A DNA stretch of 64,000 bases from Streptomyces sp. NBC_00459 (GCF_036013955.1 NZ_CP107903.1:7750001-7814000), one strand, 5' to 3'. Positions 18,776 to 28,040 are shown, counted from the stretch's first letter. Numbers and translations are program-made. Notes: generated from the sequence alone by a model not told the origin.

Positions 18776-18890
18776 CCGGGGGTACGCGGGGGTTGTGCAG
18801 CCCCCGCCGCCCGCTGGGGGCTGCCGCCCCCAGACCCCCGCATCGGCCCTGAAGGGGCCTCGTCCTCAAGCGCCGGACGGGCTGGAGATG
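18776..18890. repeat. G+C-rich palindromic intergenic repeat after rsgA
   Basis: Starting just after the rsgA stop, several overlapping inverted repeats occur (GGGGGTTGTGCAGCCCCC and CTGGGGGCTGCCGCCCCCAG). They are followed by CCTCGTCCTCAAGCGCCGG, a sequence I recall as frequent between Streptomyces genes. It probably acts as a terminator. The rest of the 259-nt gap to the ada-alkA start shows no gene. Confidence 0.6.
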
Positions 18891-19029
18891 CCGGCCGGCG
18901 CCCGAGGTGTACCGCCTGCGGTTCGAGGGTGCCCGGCAAACGGACCGAGACGGGCAGGCGGGCGGGTGGGAGACGTGGTGTCCGATAGCCGCCAGCCGCA
19001 CCCTCTCCCCGTACCTCAGACTGGACAGC

Positions 19030-20415
19030 GTGACCGACCAAGACACCAGGTACGCCGCCGTGCGCAGCAGGGACGCCCGGTTCGACGGCGAGTTCTTCTT
19101 CGCCGTCGAGACCACCGGCATCTACTGCCGCCCCAGCTGCCCGGCCGTCACCCCGAAGCGGCACAACGTACGGTTCTACCCGACAGCCGCCGCCGCGCAC
19201 GGCGCCGGTTTCCGGGCCTGCCGCCGCTGCCGTCCGGACGCGGTCCCCGGCTCCGCCGAGTGGAACGTGCGGGCGGACGTCGTGGGCAGGGCGATGCGTC
19301 TGATCGGCGACGGAGTCGTGGACCGGGAGGGCGTCGCCGGGCTCGCCGTACGGCTCGGATACAGCGCCCGGCAGGTGCAGCGCCAGCTCACCGCCGAGCT
19401 CGGGGCGGGCCCCGTAGCCCTCGCCCGGGCCCAGCGGGCGCACACCGCACGCGTGCTCCTGCAGACCACCGCGCTGCCGGTCACGGAGATCGCGTTCGCC
19501 TCCGGGTTCGCCAGCGTGCGCCAGTTCAACGACACGATCCGAACCGTGTACGCCGCGACCCCGAGCGCCCTGCGCGCGACGGCACCCCGAGTCGGCCCAG
19601 CACCCACGTCCACCCCGCCCGGCATCCCTCTCCGCCTCTCCCACCGCGGCCCCTACCACTCCGCCGCCGTCTTCGACCTCCTCGCCCGCGAGGCCGTCCC
19701 CGGCGTCGAGGAGCTGAGCGGCAGCCCGGGCGGCCGTACCTACCGTCGGACGCTGCGTCTCCCGTACGGCACCGGGATCGCAGCCGTCGAGGAGCGTGGG
19801 GCCAGGCCACGGGGCCGCTGGCTGGACGCCCGGCTGTACCTCACCGACCTGCGTGACCTGACGACCGCCGTACAGCGGCTGCGACGCCTGTTCGACCTCG
19901 ACTCGGACCCGTACGCCGTCGACGAACACCTCGGCACGGATCCCCGCCTCGCTCGCCTGGTCGCGCTCCGGCCCGGCCTGCGTGTCCCCGGCACCGCCGA
20001 TCCGGCCGAGCTGGCCGTGCGGGCGCTGGTGGGCAGGGCGGCGGCGGAGCGGCTCGTGACGCGGTACGGCAAGCTGCTCGACGCCCCCTCCGGCACCCTC
20101 ACCCGTCTCTTCCCCGAGCCGGCGGTACTGGCGGAGGCGGCCAGGGCGGACTGCAGTCCCCTCGGCGCCCTCACCGCCGCGCTCGCCGACGGCACGCTGC
20201 GGCTCGACCCCGGCGCCGACCGCGACGAGGCCCGCCGCGCACTGCGTGCCCTGCCGGGGCTCGACGCCCGTACCGTCGCCGTCGTCCGGGCCCGCGCCCT
20301 CGGTGACCCCGACGTCGCGCCGCCCGGCGTGGACGTGCCCGACACCTGGCGCCCCTGGCGCTCGTACGCCCTCCAACACCTCATCGCCGCAGGCGAGTGG
20401 GAGCCCACATCATGA
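19030..20415 (+). CDS. Ada-AlkA fusion: methyl-phosphotriester-sensing regulator and 3-methyladenine glycosylase
   Basis: This 461-residue protein joins three parts. The Ada N-terminal zinc domain has Cys33, Cys37, Cys64 and Cys67 (YCRPSC, RACRRC), with exactly the spacing of E. coli Ada Cys38/42/69/72; Cys33 would accept the methyl group. An AraC-type helix-turn-helix region follows (about 80-185; LPVTEIAFASGFASVRQFND). The AlkA-like glycosylase covers about 200-461. It is expected to activate alkylation repair genes and excise alkylated bases. The end of the glycosylase domain is shortened around the catalytic aspartate (see findings). GTG at 19030 matches the usual Ada start, although the frame is open upstream and the ribosome site is weak. 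The stop overlaps the ogt start (ATGA). Confidence 0.9.
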   Translation: MTDQDTRYAAVRSRDARFDGEFFFAVETTGIYCRPSCPAVTPKRHNVRFYPTAAAAHGAGFRACRRCRPDAVPGSAEWNVRADVVGRAMRLIGDGVVDREGVAGLAVRLGYSARQVQRQLTAELGAGPVALARAQRAHTARVLLQTTALPVTEIAFASGFASVRQFNDTIRTVYAATPSALRATAPRVGPAPTSTPPGIPLRLSHRGPYHSAAVFDLLAREAVPGVEELSGSPGGRTYRRTLRLPYGTGIAAVEERGARPRGRWLDARLYLTDLRDLTTAVQRLRRLFDLDSDPYAVDEHLGTDPRLARLVALRPGLRVPGTADPAELAVRALVGRAAAERLVTRYGKLLDAPSGTLTRLFPEPAVLAEAARADCSPLGALTAALADGTLRLDPGADRDEARRALRALPGLDARTVAVVRARALGDPDVAPPGVDVPDTWRPWRSYALQHLIAAGEWEPTS

Positions 20416-20948
20416 CGACACACCCCGCTGTTTCCGCGACCGCTTCCGAGACCGTCCACTGGACCGTCCTCGACAGCCCCATCGGTCAACTCCTGCTCAC
20501 CGCCGACGAGTCGGGCGCCCTGACCTCCCTCTCCGTGCCCGGCCAGAAGGGCGGCCGGAGCGTGCGCGGTGCCGAGGAGGGTTGGCGGCACGACCCCGGG
20601 CCCTTCCGGGCGGCCGAAGTACAGCTCGCCGCCTACTTCGCCGGTGAACTCACCGAGTTCCGGCTGGAGTTGCGAAGCACCGGGACCGACTTCCGACAGC
20701 GGGTCTGGAACGCCCTCGACTCCGTGCCGTACGGGGAGACCACCACGTACGGGCAGATCGCCGAGCGGATCGGGGCCCCAAGGGCCGCCGTACGGGCCGT
20801 GGGTGGTGCGATCGGCGCCAATCCGCTGCTCGTCCTGCGGCCCTGCCACCGGGTGATCGGCGCGGACGGCTCCCTTACGGGATACGCGGGCGGCCTCGAC
20901 CGCAAGCGTCACCTGCTCGGTCTGGAGGGCGTCCCGCCGACCGCGTGA
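20412..20948 (+). CDS. ogt: Methylated-DNA--protein-cysteine methyltransferase
   Basis: This is a suicide repair protein of 178 residues that removes methyl groups from O6-methylguanine onto its own cysteine. The active-site motif PCHR is at 144-147 (Cys145), inside LLVLRPCHRVIGADGSLTGY. The DNA-binding helix region (YGETTTYGQIAERIG) is normal. Its ATG overlaps the stop of the Ada-AlkA gene (ATGA), so the two repair proteins are translationally coupled and probably induced together by alkylation. Confidence 0.95.
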   Translation: MTTHPAVSATASETVHWTVLDSPIGQLLLTADESGALTSLSVPGQKGGRSVRGAEEGWRHDPGPFRAAEVQLAAYFAGELTEFRLELRSTGTDFRQRVWNALDSVPYGETTTYGQIAERIGAPRAAVRAVGGAIGANPLLVLRPCHRVIGADGSLTGYAGGLDRKRHLLGLEGVPPTA

Positions 20949-20961
20949 CCGTGGCCGTCCC

Positions 20962-21333
20962 TCAGCCCTCCTCCAGGCCCCAGCTGTGGATGCGCCTCGG
21001 ATGGACGCGGATCACCTCCTCGCTGAAGTGCGGGCCCAACTCGTGCGGGCCCGTGAGGAGTTCGGCCTCGCCCCGGATGTCGACGCCGCGCACCTTCCAG
21101 GGGCTCAGGCTCACCACGTCGTCGACGACCAGCGCCACCTTCGGGTTCTTCTCCAGGTTGCGCCACTTCTTGGTCGAACCCATCGAGCGACCGCCGATCA
21201 GGATCGTCCCGTCGTCCTGCGGGAAGAAGCCGACGGGGTTCGCCTGCGGCTGCCCGTGGGGGTCGACGGTGGCCAGCCGTCCCAGCCGCTGGGTCCGGAG
21301 ATAGGCACGCTCGGCCGCGCTGAATTCGGTCAT
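20962..21333 (-). CDS. PPOX-class (F420 or FMN) oxidoreductase-like protein
   Basis: This 123-residue split-barrel protein belongs to the pyridoxamine-phosphate-oxidase-like superfamily. It begins MTEFSAAERAYLRTQRLGRL and continues with ATVDPHGQPQANPVGF, typical of F420-dependent PPOX proteins of actinobacteria. The later VALVVDDV and GVDIRGEAEL strands fit the barrel. Whether it uses F420 or FMN cannot be told from the sequence. The frame is open far upstream, but the ATG at 21333 gives the normal family length. It converges on ogt with a gap of only 13 nt. Confidence 0.85.
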   Translation of the reverse strand: MTEFSAAERAYLRTQRLGRLATVDPHGQPQANPVGFFPQDDGTILIGGRSMGSTKKWRNLEKNPKVALVVDDVVSLSPWKVRGVDIRGEAELLTGPHELGPHFSEEVIRVHPRRIHSWGLEEG

Positions 21334-21462
21334 GCCGGAAGCCAAACACGGCGGCCCCGGCAGACGCGGCGAAAACGCGGGTGTACGTGCGAACATACGT
21401 GCGCGCCGCCATGGGTGTGACTTTGCGTTGGCGCGGCCGACGGCTCGGGGAACCATGCGCAC

Positions 21463-22746
21463 ATGACCCGCGCGATCATGGTTCGGCACACCCTCGCGGC
21501 CCTGGTGACCGCCTTGGCGCTCGCCCCGCCCACAGCGAGAGCCGACACGGGAAGCACCCCCGTACCGCCACCGCTTCCCTCTCCCTCGCTCTCCCCTTCG
21601 CCCGTCCGGGAGACCCCCGTTCCCCGTGTCTGGACCGGGACCTGGGAGGCCGCCGCATCCGGGACGGTCGCCGCCAGACCGGGCGCCTCCTACCGCAACG
21701 TCCTGCACGTCAGCGTCGGCGGCAGCGCGCTGCGCGTCCGCCTCACCAACCGCCTCGGCACCCGGCCCCTCCGCCTCGGTGCCGTCACCGTCGCCCTCCA
21801 GGAACCCGGCGAGCCGAAGAGCCCGGACGCCGTGCCCGGCTCGATGCGTACGGCCACCTTCGCGGGTGCCCCCACGGTGACGATCCCGGCGGGCGAGGAG
21901 CGTGTCACCGACGTCGTCAAGCTCGCCGTACCGGCCGACACCAGCCTGCTCGTCACGGTCCACACGCCGGGGGACTCCGGTCCGGCGACCTACCACCGTA
22001 CGGCCAAGCAGACCAACTTCCTTGCCCCGAGCGGAGTTTGGGCCGCCGCGGAGGACGGTGACGCCTACACCAGGACCCTCAGCTCCTGGTACTACGTCAC
22101 CGGTGTGGACGTCCTCGACGCACCCGCCGCCGGCAGTGTGGTCGCCCTCGGCGACTCCCTCACCGACGGCGGTGGCACGACCTCCGACACCAACCGGCGC
22201 TGGCCCGACCGTCTCGCCGACCGGCTCGCGGCACTGCCCCCGGCCCGCCGTCTCGGCGTCCTCAACGCGGGCATCTCCGGCAACCGTGTACTCCTCGACG
22301 GCGTCGGCCCGCGCGCCCTGACCCGCTTCGACGCCGACGTCCTCTCGCGGACCGGGGTGCGCGCGCTGATCGTGTTCGAGGGCATCAACGACATCAACGG
22401 CACCCCCGCGCAGCTGGTCCCGCGCGCCTTCGTGGAGGCCTACAAGTCGCTCGTGACCCGCGCCCACGCCCGCGGCATCCGGGTCATCGGCGCCACGATC
22501 ACCCCGTACGGCGGCCACGGCCAGTGGAGCGAAGCACGCGAGTCCGTGCGCCAGCAGGTGAACACCTTCATCCGCAGCGGCGGCATCTTCGACGCGGTCG
22601 TCGACTTCGACGCCGCCGTCCGCGACCCGGCGTTCCCGCATCGTATGCGCGCCACCTACGATCCTGGCGACCACCTCCACTTCAACGACGCCGGCATGCG
22701 GGCGATGGCCGACCGGATCAACCTGGCGGACCTCAGGAGCCTGTGA
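21463..22746 (+). CDS. Secreted SGNH/GDSL hydrolase
   Basis: This 427-residue exported esterase or lipase-like enzyme has a signal peptide at residues 1-27 (cleavage probably after ARA), a proline/serine-rich linker and a beta-sandwich region (55-215). The SGNH hydrolase domain has the catalytic Ser232 in GDSLTDG, a glycine block (NAGISGNR), Asn309 in GIND, and the Asp403/His406 pair in DHLHFND. The arrangement resembles actinobacterial rhamnogalacturonan-acetylesterase-like enzymes; the substrate is unknown. ATG at 21463 has GGGGAA upstream; ATG at 21478 is an alternative. A hairpin terminator follows. Confidence 0.9.
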   Translation: MTRAIMVRHTLAALVTALALAPPTARADTGSTPVPPPLPSPSLSPSPVRETPVPRVWTGTWEAAASGTVAARPGASYRNVLHVSVGGSALRVRLTNRLGTRPLRLGAVTVALQEPGEPKSPDAVPGSMRTATFAGAPTVTIPAGEERVTDVVKLAVPADTSLLVTVHTPGDSGPATYHRTAKQTNFLAPSGVWAAAEDGDAYTRTLSSWYYVTGVDVLDAPAAGSVVALGDSLTDGGGTTSDTNRRWPDRLADRLAALPPARRLGVLNAGISGNRVLLDGVGPRALTRFDADVLSRTGVRALIVFEGINDINGTPAQLVPRAFVEAYKSLVTRAHARGIRVIGATITPYGGHGQWSEARESVRQQVNTFIRSGGIFDAVVDFDAAVRDPAFPHRMRATYDPGDHLHFNDAGMRAMADRINLADLRSL

Positions 22747-22772
22747 GGCGTCGGGCGTCCGTGAGCAGCGGC

Positions 22773-22791
22773 AGGCCCCGGCGCGGGGCCT
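22773..22791 (+). terminator. Hairpin terminator after the SGNH hydrolase gene
   Basis: AGGCCCCG-GCG-CGGGGCCT is an exact 8-bp stem with a 3-nt loop, 27 nt after the stop codon. No T-run follows, as is usual in Streptomyces. The converging DUF456 gene could use it too. Confidence 0.65.
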
Positions 22792-22937
22792 CCGGGTGCG
22801 GCCGGACCGGGCGATCGTCAGGTCCGGCCGGTCTTCCCGCGACGTGACGATCGCCGACCCGCCCTTCCTCGGGGCGCGTTCGACAGTTCCCTCGCCGAGG
22901 TGCCGGCAGCGTGGGGAGCTGCTCCGACCCTCCTGCG

Positions 22938-23420
22938 TCAGCCCCAGAACGTGGCGCCCAGCCACGCACCCGTGATCAGCAGGCAGGTGAAGAGTTCGAT
23001 GAAGACGCTGGTGCCGCCCGCCCGCATCACCCGCCGTACCGCCGCCACCGCCTCGCCGTGCCGACCGAGCCGCAGTCGCTCATGGAGATAGGCGCCGCCC
23101 ACGAAACCGGGGAGCGCGCCGAGCACGGGCAGCAGGAAGAAGCCGAGAAGGGCGCCGGTCCCGGCGTACACCGCCATTCGGGGGGTGGCGCCGCCCGCCC
23201 GCAGCCGGCGCGGAGGCAGCTGCCAGCGGATCACCTGGGACAGGAACAGAACGCCGGTGGTGCCCACGAGCACCCACCAGGAGACCGCCTGCGGATCCTT
23301 CAGCGCCCACCACAGGACCGCGGCCCACACGAGCCACGACCCCGGCACCCCGGGCACCAGAACTCCGCACAGACCGAACAGCATGACCAGGCCTATCAGC
23401 AGGAGATCCCATGCTCCCAT
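22938..23420 (-). CDS. DUF456 family membrane protein
   Basis: This 160-residue protein is almost entirely hydrophobic, with four or five membrane helices (about 5-22, 27-45, 49-63, 83-112 and 136-158). The glycine-rich turns GVLVPGVPGS and GALPGFVGGAYL are typical of DUF456, a family without a known function. The gene stands alone on the minus strand. Confidence 0.85.
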   Translation of the reverse strand: MGAWDLLLIGLVMLFGLCGVLVPGVPGSWLVWAAVLWWALKDPQAVSWWVLVGTTGVLFLSQVIRWQLPPRRLRAGGATPRMAVYAGTGALLGFFLLPVLGALPGFVGGAYLHERLRLGRHGEAVAAVRRVMRAGGTSVFIELFTCLLITGAWLGATFWG

Positions 23421-23833
23421 CTGCCCAGGGTGCCGGAGGACGGGGGAAAACGCAGGTCAGGGGGAGAGATCGAGAGGTCGGGGGAGCGGAATCAGGGCCG
23501 TTGGTCCCGGGTCGCCGGGCCCGCTCGTACGTGTGCCACCCCGGCTCCGGCCGGGGCGGCACCCCCGTCCAGCCGCCAAGGTGTCGCCACCGCGAACCAC
23601 AGCGAAACCCCAGGAAGACCGGTCACACTCGGCTCGAAGCGGACGGCACGGATTCCCCCGGCGTCGCCGGGCGGTTCTCCCGTGGGGGGTGGGACCGCCC
23701 GGCGACTTGTTTCGCACAGGTGTTCGGCATGTCATCCGACACGCCGTCGAACACGCCGTTCACGACGGAACACCCCGCCGGATTTTCCGGATGCCCCGTT
23801 TTCAACCGGCCCATCCGGTGGACAATTGAGGTC
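23421..23833. other. Divergent intergenic region, DUF456 gene / PP2C-like gene
   Basis: This 413-nt gap carries the start regions of both neighbours. A TTGTTT at 23707, followed after 17 nt by TGTCAT, is a weak promoter-like pair towards the PP2C gene. The frame of the PP2C gene stays open across the whole gap, but I see no domain or start signal in it. Nothing else is supported. Confidence 0.4.
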
Positions 23834-25768
23834 ATGAGCCAGCAGGGGGAGAGGTCCACCGGTCACGAGGACGACTGGTGGGGGCAGCTGTACGACGACT
23901 CCACCGAGGACACCGGGCCCACGGCCGCGGGCGACTCCCTGGACGACCGGTTCGCCTCGGCGTCGGGGACCGTGGACGCGGGCAGGGCCGATGAGATTCC
24001 GGGGCGGGACGGGGGAGCCAAGGTGTCCGGGCGCGAGACCGCGTCAGGGGACGCCTTCGGTGGCAGCGGTGCCACCGGTGGTTCCGGTGCTTTTGAGAAG
24101 TGGGACGAGCCGGGAGCGGGGGCTCCACCGCAGCTGCCGCCACTGCCATCGCGGCCCGTGCCTCCTCCGGCGCCCGCTTCCTCTCCGGTCCCCTCCTCAC
24201 TTCCGTCGCAGCGCGGCGGGTTCCCCTACGGCAAGTCGGACGTGGTGCGTGACAGGGGCCCCGGGCAGCCCCGCGCCCCCTGGGAGCCGCCGCCCGCCAT
24301 GCCCACGGGCCCCGCGTCCTTTCCGCCCGGCCCCAAACCGCCGGGCTTCCAGGACCGTAGGCAGCCCCCCGCGCCCGACGCCGCCTTCGTGGACGGGGGC
24401 TCCGGGCCGGACCGCGAGAGCGTCCAGGAGGCAGGCGCCGACATGACGGACGCCGCGGACGCCGTGTGGGACGCTCCACCACGTCCGCCCGCCGCGCCCG
24501 GCCTCGCAGCCACGTCCGCGTCCGGGCCATCCGGGGAGGATTCTCCGGACAGGTCCGGCTCCGGCCGGATCAACCCGGCGACCGAACCTCCACTCGGCGC
24601 CGCCCCCGCCGATGCCGTCCAGGACGACCCTCCGGCCGACTCCTCCTTCCTCCTGGCCCGCGTTCGCCGCACCCCCACCCGCCGGGACGTCCCCGCGCCG
24701 GCACCCGAGACCCCCGTGACACCGGAGGCTCAGGAGCGGCCGAAGAGGCCCGGGACATCCGAGTTCTCCTCCTCCGCCCTCACCGTCGACCGGCCTCCCG
24801 GCACCGTCGACCACGTGGGCTCAGGTCCTCCCACCTACGCCCCCGAACCGACCGCCCTCCCACCTGCCGACCCCGACGATCTGGGGGACCTCGTCGCGGA
24901 CACCGTGCTCGACGGGGCGCAGTACGGCGCCTGCACGCTCCGGGCCGTCTCGACACGCGGGGACTCCGCGCGGTTCCGCGGCGAGCCCCGCCGCGACTCC
25001 CTCCTCACCGCCCGCTTCGGAACGGGCGAGCACGCGCTCGTCCTCATCGCGATGGCGACCGGCGCCCGTGCCACGCCCGGCGCGCACCGGGCCGCCGCCG
25101 AGGCGTGCCAGTGGATCGGGCGCGCGGTGGGACGCAGCCATGTACGACTCGCCGAGGACCTCCGTGCCGCCCGGCGCGGTGACCTCAAGTCGGGGCTGCA
25201 CAGGCTCACCGACCGCAGCCTCGGCAAGCTCCGGGCGAGCGCCGCCGAGCAGGGCATCGAGCCGGAGGAGTACACGGCGGGCCTGCGCTGCCTGCTGCTC
25301 CCCGCCGACCCCGACTGTCGTACGCGCGTCTTCTTCGGCGTCGGCGCGGGCGGACTGTTCCGGCTCCGGAGCGGCGAGTGGCAGGACATCGAACCGAGGG
25401 TCGCCGACATCCCGGCAGGTGAGCCCGTCGTCGGATTCGGTTCGCTTCCCCACGAGACCCCGGACGGCGACCGGCTCACCATGGACCTCGGGATCACGAC
25501 ACCTCCGAGCCCGTACGAGCCCGCCCCCGAACCGCCCCGCGAACCCTTCCGTTTCCGCGCCTCCGTCGCCCGCCCGGGAGACACGCTCCTGTTGTGCACC
25601 GGCGGCCTCGCCGAGCCGTTGCGCGGTGAGCCCGAGCTGTGCGAGTACCTCACGCGGCGATGGTCCGGCGGCACCCCGCCCGGCCTCGCCGCGTTCCTCG
25701 CGGACACCCAGGTACGCGTCAAGGGATACTCGGACGACCGCACGGCCGCCGCCGTCTGGGAGATGTGA
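23834..25768 (+). CDS. PP2C-like protein with long proline-rich N-terminus, probably inactive
   Basis: This 644-residue protein has a disordered, Pro/Gly/Ser-rich first half (about 1-355) and a C-terminal PP2C-type fold (about 360-644). Fold landmarks are DTVLDGAQYGACTLRAVSTRGDS, LLLPADPDCRTRVFF and the final YSDDRTAAAVWEM. Key metal-binding residues are missing: the DGMGG-type motif reads AMATGARATPG, and the usual TDGL reads CTGGLAEPL. It may therefore be a pseudophosphatase acting by binding. ATG at 23834 has GAGG 3-6 nt upstream. It converges with an HTH membrane regulator 33 nt away. Confidence 0.8.
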   Translation: MSQQGERSTGHEDDWWGQLYDDSTEDTGPTAAGDSLDDRFASASGTVDAGRADEIPGRDGGAKVSGRETASGDAFGGSGATGGSGAFEKWDEPGAGAPPQLPPLPSRPVPPPAPASSPVPSSLPSQRGGFPYGKSDVVRDRGPGQPRAPWEPPPAMPTGPASFPPGPKPPGFQDRRQPPAPDAAFVDGGSGPDRESVQEAGADMTDAADAVWDAPPRPPAAPGLAATSASGPSGEDSPDRSGSGRINPATEPPLGAAPADAVQDDPPADSSFLLARVRRTPTRRDVPAPAPETPVTPEAQERPKRPGTSEFSSSALTVDRPPGTVDHVGSGPPTYAPEPTALPPADPDDLGDLVADTVLDGAQYGACTLRAVSTRGDSARFRGEPRRDSLLTARFGTGEHALVLIAMATGARATPGAHRAAAEACQWIGRAVGRSHVRLAEDLRAARRGDLKSGLHRLTDRSLGKLRASAAEQGIEPEEYTAGLRCLLLPADPDCRTRVFFGVGAGGLFRLRSGEWQDIEPRVADIPAGEPVVGFGSLPHETPDGDRLTMDLGITTPPSPYEPAPEPPREPFRFRASVARPGDTLLLCTGGLAEPLRGEPELCEYLTRRWSGGTPPGLAAFLADTQVRVKGYSDDRTAAAVWEM

Positions 25769-25801
25769 CGGGGCGCAACGGGACGTAGGAGGAGAGGCCG
25801 C

Positions 25802-27037
25802 TCAGTCCTTGCGCGGGACCCACTCGCGCATCGAGTACCAGTAGCGGGGCAGCCCCTTGATGGCGCTGGTCCGGAACGGGCGTCCGGCATCGTCGATACG
25901 GACGGTGCCGGTGCGGCCCTGCGAGGACCAGTCGAGCTCCAGGTACCAGCGGCAGTCGCAGGCCACGGTCCGGGCGGTGACCAGCAGCACCTCCGGGTCC
26001 TGGGCGGAGACCCGGTAGGGGAAGCGCACCGCCGGGATCGGCGTCCCCACGTCGTTTCCGGGCGCCGAGCGGGCGATGGGCCGGTCCTTGTCGAGGTCGA
26101 CGGAGAAGGACCGGGGAGTGATCGAGCCGCCGCAGCCCTGGTCCATGGAGTAGGCGGTGCCCTCGGCGGGGTCGCTCCGCCCGACCACCCGGACCCGGAG
26201 CGCCTCCAGGACCACCGCCGTCGAGGTCCGCCCCTGCACCGAGATCTCGACGTTGGTGTCGCCTCCGTGCACCGCGTGCTGGCTCGCCGCCCAGGGACCG
26301 GCGTCCTGCGCGGTGGGCGGCGGTGGGACCTGCTCCGGTGCCCTGGCGATGACGTAGTCGTGGCCGCAACCGAGCGACCAGGCCTGGGAGTTCGCCGACC
26401 AGGTGATCGGCGCGGGGGATTCCCTGGTGGGAGTGGGCTTGGGGGAGGAGGCCGGGGGCTCCTTGGGAGGGGAACGGTCGGCGGACAGGGCCGACAGACC
26501 GCCCAGCGTGCCCAGTGTGGCGAGGAGCGTGCCGGCCACGGCCGTGGTGACCGCGATCCGGCGGTGGCGGTACCAGGGGCGCCGGGCGGGGGGACGGGCG
26601 GCGGGAGCGGACACGTCCGGGGCGTCGGGCTCCGCGCCGGCGTCCCCCGCGTCGGACGTTCCCGTATCGGGCGTACCCGGATCGGACCTACCCGTATCGG
26701 ACATACCTGTTTCGGCGGAGGTGCCCGGTTCCGCGGGCGTAGGAGGTTGCGCGGAGGTACCCGGTTCCCCGGGCGTACGTGACCGTTGCCGCGCCGCCAC
26801 CGCCAGGATCCACCGGCGGTGCAGTTCCAGGCGCTCCTCCGGCGACGCCCCGCACAGTGCGGCGAACCGCTCCACCGGGGCGAAGTCCAGCGGGACCGTG
26901 TCGCCGGAGCAGTAGCGGTGCAGGGTGGAGGTGTTCATGCCCAGGCGCCGGGCCAGTGAGCCGTAACTGCGGTCCGTACGCCCCTTCAGCCGCGTCAGCA
27001 GCGCCGCGAACTCGGCCACGTCGTCGTACGTCGACAC
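25802..27037 (-). CDS. HTH membrane regulator with extracellular C-terminal domain
   Basis: This 411-residue protein has a cytoplasmic XRE-type helix-turn-helix at residues 5-75 (SYGSLARRLGMNTSTLHRYC). A repeat-rich acidic linker (about 90-145), a single membrane helix (about 164-186, after RRPWYRHRR) and a Pro/Ser linker follow. The extracellular domain (about 210-411) has cysteines (LGCGHD, QGCGGS, VACDCRW). The design suggests a one-component signal transducer. The signal and target are unknown. The start is GTG. Confidence 0.82.
   Translation of the reverse strand: MSTYDDVAEFAALLTRLKGRTDRSYGSLARRLGMNTSTLHRYCSGDTVPLDFAPVERFAALCGASPEERLELHRRWILAVAARQRSRTPGEPGTSAQPPTPAEPGTSAETGMSDTGRSDPGTPDTGTSDAGDAGAEPDAPDVSAPAARPPARRPWYRHRRIAVTTAVAGTLLATLGTLGGLSALSADRSPPKEPPASSPKPTPTRESPAPITWSANSQAWSLGCGHDYVIARAPEQVPPPPTAQDAGPWAASQHAVHGGDTNVEISVQGRTSTAVVLEALRVRVVGRSDPAEGTAYSMDQGCGGSITPRSFSVDLDKDRPIARSAPGNDVGTPIPAVRFPYRVSAQDPEVLLVTARTVACDCRWYLELDWSSQGRTGTVRIDDAGRPFRTSAIKGLPRYWYSMREWVPRKD
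26651..26710 (-). repeat. Four 15-nt tandem units inside the HTH membrane regulator gene
   Basis: Units such as ATCGGACCTACCCGT repeat four times with few changes. Read on the coding strand they give the five-residue repeat TGMSD-TGRSD-PGTPD-TGTSD in the linker before the membrane helix. The unit keeps the reading frame. Confidence 0.75.
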
Positions 27038-27295
27038 ACCCTTCCCCTGTCCTCATCTGATCCTCGTGTCCCGGAACGGCATCCCAGGCACTCCATATAC
27101 CTGCACGTCAGAGGGGGCGGGATGGTTCCACCGTCGCGGATCGCGTGTCGGCGGTTGCGGTTGCCCCGGGTGGCGGCCGATGCTTTGGACGTCGCACCGA
27201 CCGCCGCCGGACCGACCACCCGGCGCGGCGACATCCGACATCACCCAGCCATGCAGAACCGTGCACAGTCGTGCGCTCAGACACGGGGGACTCCC

Positions 27296-27986
27296 ATGCG
27301 TACTCGCAAGGTCTACAACACCGCCGCCGCCACTTCCACCGCCGCCGCCCGGGCCACCGGTGCCACCAGGGCCGGCCTGATCACGGCGCTCTCCGCACTC
27401 ACGGCCCTCGCCGCAGCGGGACTCGCCCTCGCGGCCCCGGCCGGTGCCACCGGGAAGGCGAGCGCCCCGACCCCGCCCAAGTTCCTCTCGGCCGCCGAAC
27501 TGCCGCCGCACCCCAGCTCCGCCTGGACGGCGGACCGGGTCAAGGACGGGGTGCCGGACGAGCTGACGTCCTGCTTCGGCAATTCGCTCCTGGGCTACGA
27601 CTCCCGTTACCGCGAGTTCCGCACCGACCTGGACACCGGCGCCGTCCAGCTCACGCTCGTCGTCGGCAGTGACGCCAAGGCCAAGGCTCTCGCCGAGCGG
27701 CTCAACAAGGACATGCGCTCGTGCGCCAAGCGGATCGAGCAGGCCGACCCCGAGGTCGAGGCGGAGTCCAGGGACTACGGCACGCTCGCGGTGGAGGAGG
27801 GCGCGCACGTCTACGGACTGCACACCGAGACCTCGTACGGTGCGACCGACATCCACCTTCTGTCGATCGGCCGGGACGGGCGCGCCGTCACGGTCGTGGA
27901 ATGGGGGTCAGCTGGGTGACTTCAGGGGTGCCCCGGTGAAGGCCTTCAAGAAGACGACGACCACGGCGGTCAAGAAGCTCTACTGA
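27296..27986 (+). pseudogene. Secreted protein of unknown function, interrupted by a one-base frameshift
   Basis: The frame starts at ATG 27296 (GGGGGA upstream) and encodes a signal peptide (residues 1-52, ending APAGA) and a mature domain with two cysteines (SCFGN, RSCAKR). It reaches VTVVEWG, then hits a stop at 27917-27919. Removing one G from the five-G run at 27903-27907 restores EWGQLGDFRGAPVKAFKKTT and a natural end, KKLY, at 27984-27986. The intact protein would be 229 residues. The frameshift is either a recent mutation or a sequencing error in the G-run. The family is not recognised. A related-looking secreted gene follows 54 nt later. Confidence 0.75.
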
Positions 27987-28040
27987 CCAGCCATAGCCGC
28001 AATCGATCATCGACTGATCACTCACGGGGAGAACACCGGA

